Below are positions 12,389 through 24,960 of a stretch of DNA of 64,000 nt, piece by piece. A program made the position numbers and the translations under genes. The DNA comes from Neolentinus lepideus HHB14362 ss-1 (Eukaryota; Basidiomycota; Agaricomycetes; Gloeophyllales; Gloeophyllaceae): the NCBI GenBank assembly GCA_001632425.1, contig KV425648.1, positions 22,817-86,816 of the forward strand. Direction: 5' to 3'. Position 1 is the first letter of the stretch, and every line of letters begins with the position of its first letter. The notes beneath the pieces are model-generated. The model did no database searches, was not told the DNA's origin, and worked only from the letters and a program-made list of their open reading frames with translations.

Positions 12389-14089
12389 GATTGAGTAGGA
12401 AGATTTCAAGAGATGTTTAACACGAATATCTCGCGTGTTACGTGCGCCAGGTGGCGTGGAAAACCATATGCACAAACAAACAGATCCTCAACTCCGACCG
12501 AAGTTGCACTGTTGCACTTTACTGAACACATCACTTTCTACCACGAGCAAAATTTCGTCTTATCAAAACATATCAACAATGTCAAAGGGTACATTGTCTA
12601 CACCAAAGGGAAAGCCTATCCACAACGTTCGCAGCAGTCTGGTGAGAAACTGTTGTAGGTGCGATCCGTGCCACATTGTTAACATCGGCCACAGGAAAAT
12701 GAAGAAACGAGTGAACGTACAATCGGCTCTCTCAGGACATACGATGAGTTGAAAGCACCTGTTGTAAAGCATTCGAACGAGGTAAGCTTCTTTCTAAAGT
12801 CCTCGGGTCGTCATGCCACATTCTGATCGCGGGCCACAGAAGGCACAGACAATCAAGGACTACGAGGGGCATGATGACCACGCAATTATGTCTGGAAAGA
12901 AGAGGCCTTACTCGGACGTTGAGAAAGAGAACGTGGTAAGCTGTTACCTCCATGCAATGATGTGCCACATCTAACTAGCCGCAGGAGCAAGCCAGCAAGA
13001 GACGCGTCGCTCAGCGCACTTTTGACAATCGCAACACTCCCACAGTTCAGACCCTACACTACACCGATATTCCAGTGGCAACCCACGATACCTCTGAGGT
13101 CTCCACTATTCTACGCAAGGCTCGCCGCTCCAAAGCCCATGCTTCCGACATCAAAGAGCCGAGACACACAAGGATCGACGACCTCCCATGCGAGCTCCTA
13201 GTGGAGGTAATGTGGATGTATCTGTTGGATGCCTGGCTGTCTGGGGTTTCGGGGACTAGGCTATGGGCCACGATAAGTTTAGTCTGCAAAGGATGGAGAG
13301 CGCTTGTGCAGAACACTCCGAAGCTATGGTCAAATATTCCGGTGGACACTACATCTCTCACTCTACTGGAGGCAGCTCTTACATGCAGCGAGGCAACTCC
13401 GCTTTGCCTCTGCGGCCCACTAACAGGACCGAACATGGAAAAGAAGCTGGAGTTGATTTCCCGGGCATCCAGCCGCATCGAAACCCTAGAAATTATGACA
13501 AATGCAATCGACCAGCTAGAAAAACTGGAATGGGACGCAGCAATAGGAATGCCTGCGCTGAAGGAGCTGTTCATCAAGATACCGTGGTGTGGCGCTGGGA
13601 TGGATTCACCCTCTCTGTCGCGCTTCCGTTCGCAACAGCTGACAAGACTGCATCTTCAAGAGTTCACCTTCCAGTCTTTCGCGCCGCTATTGCACGACTC
13701 CATCACTGACTTGTCTCTGACGGGGCGATACATCAGCCTCACACCTGGAGAGCTATTACATGCACTGGCCAAGACTCCACAACTTCGCCGTCTCCATGCT
13801 ACAGTGCGCAATTTGGGTGTAGTCGTCGCCGATGGTCCGCTACGTCAGGTGAAGCTTGCAAAACTGGAGGAGCTGCACCTGGAGATTGGCAGCGCTGATG
13901 ATGCAATGGTTCTCGAGTACCTTGACATGCCAAACATCAACAGCGCGGAGGTCACGATATGGAAGCCCTGGGAGGATGAGGATATCCCGCAGGTCATGGC
14001 GTCTGTTGCGCCACTGATCAATCGGCTGACCGCGACAGGCCGAGGTCGACTAGCGCAGTTCGGGACTTTAGGACCCAATGTGCTTTCAA
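12389..14089 (+). repeat. right arm of inverted segmental duplication
   Basis: This matches the reverse complement of 1-1692 from the promoter into the long exon. The match presumably continues beyond the window's left edge, because the left arm is cut off at base 1. Confidence 0.85.
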
Positions 14090-14649
14090 TGCGCATCTTC
14101 GATCCGGAGACGATGGAGAAGACCCAGAAGCCCATCGTTGACTTGCGGTTCATTCTATGGGACCAATGTATCAGCGTTGCGCAAATGGCTGAATACCTTG
14201 CACCGGCTCTTGGATGCGTCGAAGATCTGGTCGTCGAGGATGGAAGTTACCAGAGCCAAGCCGTTACAAACTGGTACGACTTATTTGAGCTAATGGCTCA
14301 GGTAGAAACTGTTTGCGTGTACGGGAACGGTATACGCACAATGCCCTGGGGATTCGTTCGATGCCGACCTGGAGAAACCACTTACCGCCCAATATTCCCT
14401 GGCGTAGAGTCCGTCACGTTGGACTCCATAGATTTCAAGCTCGAGTGTCCCGATTGCCCGGCCACATATTTGGGGCACCTGATAAGCTCCTTTGAGTGCC
14501 GCGGTAACGGTAACAACTGCAAAGACCTTACAATTCACGACGGTATGAATATCCACGCACTGGGCATCGACCAGTTGCGAGAGTTTGTAGAGGATGTGAG
14601 ATGGCAAGCGTCAGTCTCGCAAACGGATTTGCAGAGGCTGGAGTCGTGA
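12579..14649 (+). CDS. F-box-like protein, intact copy
   Basis: Predicted 636 aa from exons 12579-12641, 12695-12781, 12840-12935 and 12985-14649. All three introns (about 49-58 nt) have GT..AG ends and preserve frame. An F-box-like motif at about residues 145-195 (RIDDLPCELLVEVMWMYLL ... SLVCKGWRALVQNTPKLWSNI) would bind Skp1 in an SCF ubiquitin ligase. The rest resembles the variable leucine-rich substrate-binding part of mushroom F-box families. The N-terminal 140 residues are charged, with an RRVAQRTFDNR stretch. The target is unknown. The start ATG is preceded by TCAACA and is conserved in position in copy 1. Confidence 0.82.
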
Positions 14650-17443
14650 TTTTAGGCGGCACTGCTGCCGGAGACTGCTGAAGTGTTGTACTGACGTTTT
14701 CCGTGTCATAGAGTATCTTGGGATTGTTATCGAACAGCACAGTTTATAAATGCCAGATGAATGTACAACTCGTGGCGTTTTGGATCACAGGGGACTGAAC
14801 AGCCGCCTCAATGGAAGAGTCGCCACATCGAATAGATATGCTGGAGTTGTCGTATGGGTGGAAGCCCAGAGTGCCGCCTTCACTCTAGTTAATTCATTGC
14901 GGAATCGATGCAGCTAGACTGTCTGCGTCGCATGGAGGATAACCTCAACTATCAATCAGCGTCACCATATTGTAGCCAGCAAGAGTCTCATAAACCGTCT
15001 ATCGTCAGCCCCAGCACCTATGTCTTCCCACATGGGATACCTTCACATAGAATCGATCATGACGGACCCTGCGCCGCCACAGCGGTCAATATATCGAATG
15101 ATGTCAATGACTCGCAGAGGAACATGGAGGTGTTTGACTCTAGTGGTGGGCCATGGTGGATCACAAATAAGAAGGTGGGGAAAGACCCAATATGATAATT
15201 TACCTGGTTTTATAAGCCGACCAAGAAGCGGCGAGTCCGCTTCTCCTCTGCATTCCTGCTTGGCCTTGCCCTCCTGAGTCCGCATATGGGATACCTGGAA
15301 CTCCCTCAAGCGCCGTGCAAAGGAGAGCAATAAGAATGTATCACGCCTCAGTGCAAAGGAATGTGAAGGGGCCGTTTTACGCCTGCGATATGTTAATCGA
15401 GTGGCCTTCGGAAAAGATGAATGGTGGAAGGAACAAACTATGGACTCTCGTCTGATCATCGCGATATGATCCAGAGCAGATCAAGTGTATATATTCAATG
15501 TAGCTCAGTACAAGGTCGAACAAGCGAACAAGGGATACTATGCCTCTAGATCTGACTGGCCGATGTTAGTAGCGCAACGATGCCGGGAGAAAATTTACAA
15601 GCGCCGTACTCACCTTAAGCTGTTCCATTGGGGCAGTAAAACGAAGGAAATATCTCATCTAGCTAAATCCATCATCATATCACGGATATCACGACTTGAG
15701 TGCACCAAGGGTGTGCCAAACAGTGGGCAAGGACGTACGACTCAAGTGGACGATGAAGCTAAGTCGCAGATAGACGGCACCTTCCGGTCTCGCTGGTCAC
15801 AAATAGCCATAAATCAACGAAAGCCACATTTGACGTCGATGCTGCTTGACATTGAATATGGAATTTCTCGGGTTTAAAGCAATGATTTACTTATCGTATC
15901 TCATCACCCCTTCGTCACTCCTTCGCCGTGACCTTACGAATGACTTGATGAACGACCTGGCGGGTTTAGAGTTGAGTTGCCCTTACACTGCTTTCTGAGA
16001 TTGAGTATGGAGGTAGGATATATCGGGTACCTTCAGCTTCGCTGCGGTCTTCGCTGCTTGTTTACTGCTATATGCATGAGCTCGGGTTGTAATGGTGAGA
16101 TTGTCCAGTCGTACCTTGACAAAGACTACACGTACTTCGTGCACTTATATGTAGCTGCACTGTCCGAATGAACGAACGCTGTCCGACAGGGCACCTTCCG
16201 ATGAGAATACCTTCCTCACACATTTTGGTGGCCCGAGTCCGAGTTGAAAGCTTCCTTCTCACAGTTGCACTCGCGCACAGGCATTCATCTAGGTGGGTTC
16301 GCAGGGCGCTATCTCAGGCTGTTTTTCATGCTCACACTGTTTTCAGTCGCTGCTAGATACATCCGCAAATTTCTGACATCGGTGAAACCTGGCTCCGATT
16401 CCTGCATGCCAACCTCAAATTGGCGCCCGTTCATTTGCTCACTGCATACCGTTCAATGAGGGTACGCACTCGTCTGCGCGCTCTCCTGACTGTCCAATCT
16501 TCTGGATTGATATGGGTCATAATGAGCCATCGGTCGGCGAAGACAGTTCTCACCTTCCATCCGAACGCATTTGGGAATTTAGGCCTTACATTTCCCCTTG
16601 CCCGTCCCGACCCATCGTCGTGCTCCTTTCGACCTCCGCTTAGACTTAGCGCACGACCTGCGATCACCGTCGCTCTGATCATGTTTCAATGCTCCTTAAG
16701 CTATTGGTCCGAATTGTTCTTGTCTTTTGCGATGCGCCTCCCAAGAGGGTCTAAAACTACTGTTCCACTCGTTTCTTCCTGACTCCAGCTACTTCGCGGT
16801 GGCAAGAAGGCCAGAATGACACCCGTCTGGTTCAACGTTAAACAGTTAGAGGCTGGAGGAGCAAGTCCATCTTATCTTCATTCCCCAAGGGTCAATATCG
16901 CATCGTCCGCGGTGTGACGAGACTGCCCACGGTATCGTTGGCTCAAGATCAATAACGTCTCGGTCTCAGTCCCACATGCGTCACGCGCTGCTGAGTATCT
17001 GTCCTGCCTTGAACATTGTCCAGCATCGTTCTTTCCTCTTGGTGTCGGGGGAGTCACTCTTTGTTCGGACCAAGTACCTCTGCTGGTCTCACTGGCGGCG
17101 GATTATTTCCAAGGCGTTATGGCATGTCTGGCACTCTTCTTGTGGACAGCGGAAGTTACGCCTGCTTCCTTGTGCTGCAAGGTCTCAACGCCATCTAGCA
17201 AAGTTACTTCTGTTGTCTACTGCTCCTCGCGAAAATAGCAGCAGACCTTCACTACACAATGAAAAACATGCAATGTGGACTGTCTCGCGAGATTCGACTC
17301 CTCCCAGGCCCTGCGTTTGGACGCTCTAGCGTACCTTCGGAGCCACACAATCGACATTCGGTCTCATAAGTACGTTGTCGAGCAACACCTATTCCTTACT
17401 CGGTCCACGTTACTTGGCCAAAGGTAGCTTTCGTTAAGCAGAA
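14650..17443. other. gene-poor stretch
   Basis: About 2.8 kb without a recognisable gene. The longest frames (130 and 138 codons at 15485-15877 and 15043-15459) lie opposite each other or alone and show no domain or splice continuation. It may be decayed repeat DNA, but I could not identify ends. Confidence 0.45.
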
Positions 17444-18320
17444 ATGGTCTCGTTCTTGAACGCGCTTCTCGTCATGGTTGCCTGCGCCCCCGGCGAGCAA
17501 GATCGTGGCTATGTTGACGCCTTGAACGTCGGTGGCACCGCCTGCACTAAATACTTGCTGGACCAGGATCTGTACCGGTCCCGCATTGCATCGAACGTCC
17601 AATCCAGAGCAATGGTCCAGTATCCAGCACAACGACTCTGGAGGCAAGGCCCCCCTTCCCCGTCCTGCTGCTCTCATAGTGTCTGTTCTGCCGAGATACA
17701 ATTTCCTCCTGCTGGACCACCTGGCCCTCTCCACACGTCGTAAGTGTTTCTGAATATTTGGAGTGAAGCTGGCCCTGTTTCACTGACGACCATTCCAAGA
17801 TTCCGTGATCACCTATCCTGCTAACTTCCATAGCAGCAGCTTCATGACCAGCTACAAGCCAACTAGCGCTGACAAGATCTGGTTCAAGATCGACCAGGGT
17901 GGATACTCTAACGGGAAGTTGGCTGCGGCGTTCTGTCTGCGCAGGGCAGTTCCTGGACCTTCATTATCTTGCTCCGGGGCAGTACCTCGTTCGCTACAAG
18001 ATACGCGTATCTTGTCCTAGTCTCTGTTATGTGATGAGTATTCGTTGATGCAGCATTGCCCTGCACTCGGCGCAGACCTACCCAGGTACACAGTTTTACA
18101 TGAACTGCTTCCAGATTGCATCAGGCGCAAAGAGTCCAGCTTCTGGCTACCTGGTCTCCTTCCCCGGAGCTGACACTCCTCCCCTTCTGGTATCGCCTTC
18201 AATTCTCAGTGCGTAATCCTCTTCTTGTGTTTCCAGTGCTCGAACTGATGTACAATGCTCCTCCAGACGGCACCACTACCGATCCCCGGCCCTTCTGTCT
18301 GGTCCAGTAACTAACCGAAG
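17444..18320 (+). pseudogene. decayed AA9 lytic polysaccharide monooxygenase (GH61) gene
   Basis: Fragments in order match the AA9 fold. An N-terminal GYVDALNVGGTA follows a short signal-like peptide starting at 17444. A WTTWPSPHVV piece (about 17718) corresponds to the metal-binding SHxGPV region. DKIWFKIDQGGYSNGKL lies at about 17870, then WTF and a Q-Y-L-V-R-Y segment, then IALHSAQTYPGTQFYMNCFQI at about 18052, then SGYLVSFPGA. The frame changes several times. The residue that should be the mature N-terminal copper-ligand histidine reads Arg (DRGYVD). An intact enzyme would oxidatively cleave cellulose; this copy cannot. It supports a plant-decaying lifestyle. Confidence 0.7.
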
Positions 18321-18690
18321 AAGACGCTCAGCTCTTCGGTAGGTAGATGCCGTAGGAGCTCGGAAGAAATGGAAAGAAATACAGTTACTTACGTGCGTGC
18401 TGGTCTCGCTCTCACTTTGTCCGCCCTGGGTGAGGGTGTTTGTTATATTCCTGCATGTTTAGAATGCGAGCTGAATTCAGGTTGCCCATCCCGTATGTTC
18501 ATTAGTATGTTCGTTACTTCCTGGTGCAAGTTCGTCGCGCCACTTCGCTATTTGTGATTGTTTATGGCGCTGATGTATATTATTATTGGTCCGAATTTAT
18601 TTGCGTCTTGTCTCTGTACAGAATATTGCTATGTTGCTCTGACTCTGACCTCCTTCGACATGTGGTATACAGTATTAATCATACGTCACA

Positions 18691-20301
18691 CTACCCCTCC
18701 TTGTTACCTTTCCTCCTCTTGGTATTAGGCGAGTGCTCTTCCGAATCCGACCTCCTCCTCTTGGACTGTGAGGACCCCTTGTTATCCTCATCCCGGGTAA
18801 CCTCTCCTATCGCTCCCGTGGCGCGCAATCTGTCGATATCTTTTTGACGAAGATTGACGGCATGTAGTATGGTTAGATTATTGATGGATTGTGCATCTGC
18901 ACGATGCTGAAATGATCTCAGTAGATCCTGGATAAAAGGAGTTCCGCCTTGAGGCTGAGGCGGGCGGAATTGAATTGAGTCTAGGGTGACTTTCCGGAGG
19001 TCTGGAAAGAGGATACGGTAGGTGCCTTTCTGTGTGTCAAAGCCCAACCCATATCGCATCGTGTCGATTGCTCGTCCCTCGAGATGGAGTGTCTGGACAC
19101 CATTCATGAGTTTGAACAGCATGTACCACGCTGAAACTGCGCAGTAATCATACTCTCCATCCGCAATGCTTAGGTCCTCGATAGCCTTTAGCGAATACTT
19201 GAAATGGACCTTCATCGCATGTAAAGCTTTGCTCGATGACGGCCATGAAAGGCTTCTCCACACAATATGAACTCCTTCCTCCTGCGATGATGTGGTCAGA
19301 GCGTCGGGGAGGCCCTTCGCAAACCTGAGATCAAGGCAGTCGAAGTTACGCGCTTCAAATCTCGCTGCTCGACAAAGTCCACGAGCGCTTGGTTCGGGGA
19401 GAAGGGGGGTGATCAACTGAATGACTGGCTCTATGCTGTCTTCCTCCGAGCAGTCAATGTCGAACTCTGCAAATCGCAGGTGTGGTGCGTCAATCGAGGT
19501 GAGGAACTTCGCATCCTCTACGCTGTTGACCGACAATCTCAGCTCCTCCAATGCGAGAAGCTTGATGGTGGCCGCGGGATCAACTGCAGCCACCGCCGCC
19601 ATCGAACGGCCAAAGGAAGCATTGATGAATAGGTAGCGCAGCTCTGGAAGTTTATTCACAGTCATCAGGACCTCTTGGGTTGTTACTTCTAGGTATTCTC
19701 CGTCGAGGGCGAGGTTCCTGATCGTGGACGAGAGCAACGGCTCGAAGACGGGAAATGCGAAGTTTCGCAAACGGAGCTTTGTCAGTGGTGACCCCAGAAA
19801 CACATCAAGCAGCTGGTCATCATTGCTACCTCCGGCATGGTTGTCCACCTCCCTTTCCAGGATCAACTCTCGCAATTGAGCCATGTGAGGGCCACTTTGC
19901 TGTCCAAGACGCAAGAAGAAGTCTGTCGACGCAGTGAGGTCCAGAGAGCTGATTCTTGCGGCATTGCCTGCTATGAGGTCGAGCTTCCGTCGTGTTTCCA
20001 GGTCTCCCGTTAGTACCCGTCCTTCTATCGAGAGCGATGTTTGGCGAGCCTCTTCGCCAGTACCTTTCAAGGTGCGTTTGACAAGCGCGTCGGCCACATC
20101 CATATTGTAGAGGGATATATTCTGCCAGAACGAAAGATCTTCAAGGCTGGCATCCCTCCATCGTCGACAAACATGCGTGATCTGAAGCCATCCGTAGTGA
20201 TTGGGGTGTGGCTCAGTTTCTGATATATCTTCAACGTAAAGTTTCATAATCTTCAGGAGAATCTCGACGGGCAGCTTGTCAGTGGGTCGACCTTGTGCCA
20301 T
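18691..20301 (-). CDS. F-box/LRR-like protein
   Basis: A single uninterrupted exon of 536 aa. The N-terminal F-box-like motif (residues about 7-55: DKLPVEILLKIMKLYVED ... ITHVCRRWRDASLEDLSFWQNI) is followed by leucine-rich segments (LRELILE, LTKLRLRNFAFPVFEPLL, ALEELRLSVNSVEDAKFL), as in SCF adaptor proteins of mushrooms. The C-terminus is strongly basic (KRRRSDSEEHSPNTKRRKGN) and may be a nuclear localisation signal. It belongs to the same broad family as the 12579 gene but is not a close copy. ATG 20301 is the only upstream start. The substrate is unknown. Confidence 0.8.
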   Translation of the reverse strand: MAQGRPTDKLPVEILLKIMKLYVEDISETEPHPNHYGWLQITHVCRRWRDASLEDLSFWQNISLYNMDVADALVKRTLKGTGEEARQTSLSIEGRVLTGDLETRRKLDLIAGNAARISSLDLTASTDFFLRLGQQSGPHMAQLRELILEREVDNHAGGSNDDQLLDVFLGSPLTKLRLRNFAFPVFEPLLSSTIRNLALDGEYLEVTTQEVLMTVNKLPELRYLFINASFGRSMAAVAAVDPAATIKLLALEELRLSVNSVEDAKFLTSIDAPHLRFAEFDIDCSEEDSIEPVIQLITPLLPEPSARGLCRAARFEARNFDCLDLRFAKGLPDALTTSSQEEGVHIVWRSLSWPSSSKALHAMKVHFKYSLKAIEDLSIADGEYDYCAVSAWYMLFKLMNGVQTLHLEGRAIDTMRYGLGFDTQKGTYRILFPDLRKVTLDSIQFRPPQPQGGTPFIQDLLRSFQHRADAQSINNLTILHAVNLRQKDIDRLRATGAIGEVTRDEDNKGSSQSKRRRSDSEEHSPNTKRRKGNKEG

Positions 20302-21007
20302 TAGTCGCGTAGTTGAAAGTTGGCGAGTGTCAAGGTTGGTCCCAGTCTTTCGGCCACCTCTCAGAATTGTGGCACGAATGTTAATAACGAATTACTTACG
20401 TTTGGAACGCTATTCGGCTTGATAATCGTGTTGTATGCACTGAATTCATTCATATTAGAAAGATTTCTGCAGTGAAGATTTCGTGATGAGAGGAGGTGTA
20501 TTGTGGCAGAGCAGAGGTAAGTCGAACTGCCAGAAGCCTACTACCATATTTCTCACGCCTTTTGCATCCTTTGTGCGAGTTCACACCTCTGAATCGCACA
20601 CCAGACACCTCTGGCTTCTGAACTTTCATTGAGTAGCTCTCAACTTTTGAATTACCCCGATACCACCGGCGCATCACAGATACGCTCGGGCGGTAGGCGT
20701 TGATAATTTCCGCGACGTCTATGTGGATTTATGTTTGGCCTAGGATGCCCTCCTATTAGCGGTTCCTGTCTCAAAATGCAAGATATATTAGAGAACCTGC
20801 GGTCTGCCCGGAGTAGATCGTTTATGTCTGGCACCGAGCCATATATCTTCGCAAGAGGTTGGAGAGCCCATCACACTATACGAAATACTTTGCGAGTACA
20901 GGATAAATAGATCACAGATAAGAATGCATACGTATACAATCATAATGATCAGGACATGAAACTCAAACCGCTTACTGTATCAACGACGGCAGCAGCCTGC
21001 GCAGCTT
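20302..21007. other. intergenic, no gene seen
   Basis: This lies between the start of the minus-strand F-box gene and the 3' end of the FunK1 gene. It probably holds the F-box promoter. Only 60-75-codon frames occur. Confidence 0.4.
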
Positions 21008-23482
21008 TCACTGACCAGTCCCAGACCTACCTCGGGGCTTTTTCGGCTTCCTTTCCTGTCGGGATCCCGTCCCCTCAACTTGGCTGGCAGACCGTTTGGA
21101 TGATCTCTTCAAACCGGTGGTTATGGGCACGAAACTCGGGTCTTCAGGCTTCCAGTTCGGATCCAGTTGATCAGATACTGTATCCTTCACGGGCCACGGA
21201 CTTTTCTCATAGGATTCTGCAAGAAATTCAATCATCTTCTGGTGAGTCTCTAATTTCTGAGCCAGCTCCAACGTATTGCCATTTGGTTGCTTCGGCCGTC
21301 CCGACTGAGAGACCAGCGGGCCCTGATTCGACAAAGGAAACCAGTTCAACGGCGCCTGGGCTAGCGGGGGTTCAGAATCAGAGTCAGAGGCGAGCATGGG
21401 CATCTCGTTATCTCCAGCAACCTCAGTAGGGTCTGGAGAGGTGCGCTGCATAGTGTAGAAGGCTCGGAACCACGAGAAGAGCTCGGTGATGATGGCCTGA
21501 AAGGAGGGTGGCTTGAACTCCAACGGTACACGCCTTTGATCCAGAACGGAGACCGTTATCCCATCATTATCTACTATCGCCTTGAATTTGCCTTGCCCTC
21601 CGATGGCATAATGCTTATCGTGTTCGGCCCTATCGAAATAGTTGTGCATGAAGTGTCCCATGCCATCGCAGTTGTGCTTTAGGAAGCGTATGCCTTCGTA
21701 AATCAACACGTGCAAGAAGGACTCAAGATCGTCCTGTAGCTGATGAGGTTTCAGTGGATTATCCAAAAGTCGGGCAGACATAAATTGCCAAGTTCCCTGA
21801 GAGCACATCAGGATGACGAAGACAAGCCATGAAGTAAGACATCACGCACCGTACGGTCGATTTGCCGAGCCTCTTCGTTACCATTACTCGTTTCCTTGGA
21901 TAGGTCCCAGTCGTTCAAGAGGCCTTTGGTCTCTATCTTCCCATCGGGTAGCGTTTTCCGAACTATCAGAATATTCCCCGCGCTCACGTCTCTGTGCAGA
22001 ATATTCGCTGTGTAGTAAGCACCGGCATGGCCTATATAGAGCGGTTATCGTCTGGAGAGCTTAAAAGATGCATATGCTTACCGATCAAACAGCCGTGCAC
22101 GACACGAACCAGATCCCTCGAATTCTCGAAATGATCTAGACTCTGACCAAATTCCTCTACCACAAGTCGGTAATGTATGTGAGACTTCATTGGGTTCGGT
22201 TCGTCTGCTTTCGCGACCCAGATGCCTTGCGTCAAGGTACCTTGAATGACCACGGCGGTGCCTGCTGCTCCTTTTGTCTCCGCGTTGATTACATCTCCAT
22301 CACAAACCAGACTAGGCACGTGAGGCACATCTTTGGATTTGAGGAGGCCGAGGACGGCACCCTCCTTCACTATGCCTGGGGCGTCGACACGCCAACAGTC
22401 CTTAAGGTACACCAGCCTTTCACCGTCTATGTCCCAGGCAACGTAACCGCGTGTTCCTCGGCCAGCCATCCCGTCAGCGACAAAATGAGGTCTCCCGACT
22501 AAGAAAAAGCGAGCATTCGTAGGGGTGGAGCATGGCGTGGAACTGGAGTCGCTGGTGAGTGGGACGGCTCTGGTAGATGCGCCCTCAACCGGGACGTCGA
22601 CCCTGAGTTTCCACCACGGCCACTTCTCCATATCCTTGCACGATGCCTTGAAGTATCCTAACTTATAGCTCTCCTCGCTTTCAGCCTTCCGCTGCGCCTC
22701 CAGCACCAGTGCATAGTCGGCACTACCTTCTGTAATCATTTCTGCAGAGAGGTCGTGTCCTTGCTCTGAACGAGTAAGATTATTGAATCGCCAAAAGAAC
22801 TCGCACAGTAACTCTGACTTCTCGACGTACTGAATCCTTTCGGTAAAGATGGCTCCCGCGCGATCCCAGCGAAGTAGCCGGAAACTTTCCCCGAGAACCA
22901 CAATAGAGAACAAATGGGTGCGATGTTGACGTGCAAACATAGCTGCAGCATAGGCAGTGATCTGTCCTCGGGCGTCTCTCCGCTTTTCGGCCGTTGCCTC
23001 CACCGACTTCTGGCCCTCAAATTCCACAAAAGGATCGCATTGGTTGGTCATCCCTTGAGTCTTGCATTCAGCATATAGGGACATACGATCCCAGCGGGGT
23101 TTAAGGGGTTCGCCCTCCCTAATCCTCCTGGGCGCATAGTCCTTATGATACAGGGCCAAATCCGCCTTCAGCCTTCCTCGAACCAATTCCGAGTCGTTTT
23201 CATCGAAAGTGTTTGGCGTTTCGACAAACTCATATTTCGGACATAAACCACCTTCAGTTACGCAGTTAATCTAGGCTACGGGTCAACGTGGCACGACAAC
23301 ATAGGGAACAGTGTCGTTCACGGACTTACAAATTGCTTCATCAGAGTATCTTCATCCTTTAGGTCTTTCTCAACAGACTTGAATGCACCTTCGTGAGGGG
23401 GGCAGTCGCCACAGCTTGTACTCGGAGGCAGGCAATTGTCGAGGAAGTCTCTGGCTTTCATATACAAGAATTCGCCGTACAT
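21008..23482 (-). CDS. FunK1-type fungal protein kinase
   Basis: Exons 23330-23482, 22082-23270, 21850-22031 and 21008-21796 give 770 aa from ATG 23482. The N-terminal half carries the FunK1 region (LKADLALYHK, YAECKTQ, CDPFVEF, ARRDARGQITAYAA-like). The catalytic loop is HRDVSAGN (Asp462) and the metal-binding motif is the family's DWDLS (488-492) in place of DFG. GTWQFMS follows, then DDLESFLHVLIYE, a FunK1 hallmark. The C-terminal tail is basic (KRSSKRSASQ ... KKPRGRSGTGQ). The family is expanded in multicellular basidiomycetes and is often linked to fruiting. Upstream, an open frame from ATG 23601 (MPSNTSVSQSSPVKG...TPRLFEI) reads like the usual FunK1 N-terminus but is one frame off, so the true start may be 23601 with a frameshift. 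Confidence 0.82.
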
Positions 23483-23601
23483 TTCGGATGCGTGATAATT
23501 TCAAAGAGCCTCGGTGTCTTCTTATGTGCAGCAAATGTATTCCTTCCGGATTGCTTGCCTTTCACGGGAGAGCTCTGCGAGACGGATGTGTTAGAGGGCA
23601 T

Positions 23602-24960
23602 GATGACAGTGAATAATGACAAACTGGTCGTCAACCTATGTGCGATATTCTCCCTTATATCAATTGCCGATGGTGTGGCAAGATGAACGATGCCTGATCA
23701 ATTAGCCGGTAATGGTGGTGCTCTTGTCCACACGTGCAAGCTTCCTCACGATCACGAAACGCTCGACGTGGCATGAACCAGTTTTCAGGCAAGATATCCT
23801 GATAATACCGCATGACAAGCCGCAGTTAAGTTATACCAGCGCAGCAGTTCAGAGACTATACGAACGAGAGGTTGCACTAATTTCTCGATTTAGGGTATGG
23901 TCGCGTGTGGCACGATTCGAACAGTGAGCGTGACCAGGTCACGATTGCGGTGTATCACGTGTGAAGACACGCCCGCTGTTGAACGCACGCGTTCGCCTCG
24001 TGGCAGCGACCACTGGCCAAGAACATTGTACCACAGCTCGGTAACAAAATCACTCGTATTGGAATCTGATGCACGGACCAGATACAAAAACAAAGCCAAA
24101 GTAATACTTGTGGTGAGGCAACTTTGTGAAGTCCATGCCACTTCTTAAACATTCTGAATGACTAGCTTTGAGTATTATCTAACTCAATGTTCCGCGGTAT
24201 TCACTGAGAATGCACGACCAGTCTCAAATGATCCCATTTTGAAAGGAAGCAAAGCTAAGTATCCATGCCGTATACGGTTCAGAGCGAGCGTCTACTCCTC
24301 TCTCTCAGAGGATATACGCAGTCGCAACGTTCTCGCTGCGCGTGCTTTATGAGAAGCTCCGCATATGATATTATCGAGGGTAGAGAATGGTTAATCACAG
24401 GGAGTGGTACTACGGAAGACCGCGCACTGTGCGGTCTTTCCCAAGGCCTCGTCATTGATGACTCTAATGTATAGGTCTATCTCGTCTTGATCCTCAAGGC
24501 GAAACAAAGTAGTCAATCTTCGCACAACCTCATCGTTGTCACCTGATTCTTCATCCGCACCTACGGTCCCACTCCTCGACAGCCCCCGGCCGCTCGAGTC
24601 AGCGACGAAATTGTCATCCCCGGCGTGGCGAAGCGACCCATGACTCACGGACGGCACCCAACTTCCGGGAAATGCGTCCAAGCATATTATGAGGTGCTGC
24701 CACAATATCCTCTTTGTATGAACGGGCTAGTTATCGTACTTGTGTACAAGGTTGAAAACATACAGAATAAACGCATCGCATTGCCGGAAGGATGGCGCCA
24801 TGTAGTCTGGTGTTAGCTTTTCTGTCAAAGGCTATGAAAATCTATGTTGATGTCTTATGATAAGTGTGACGGTTAGTACTAGAAGGCTTTGTTCGGGTGC
24901 TCCCTACCGCAGTGGGGCGCTGTGCGAGTAGAGACGCCTCGTGTCCTTGAAAGGGCACAG
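23602..24960. other. intergenic, no recognisable gene
   Basis: Frames up to 104 codons on both strands, for example minus 24391-24705, show no domain. This stretch contains the FunK1 promoter. Confidence 0.4.
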
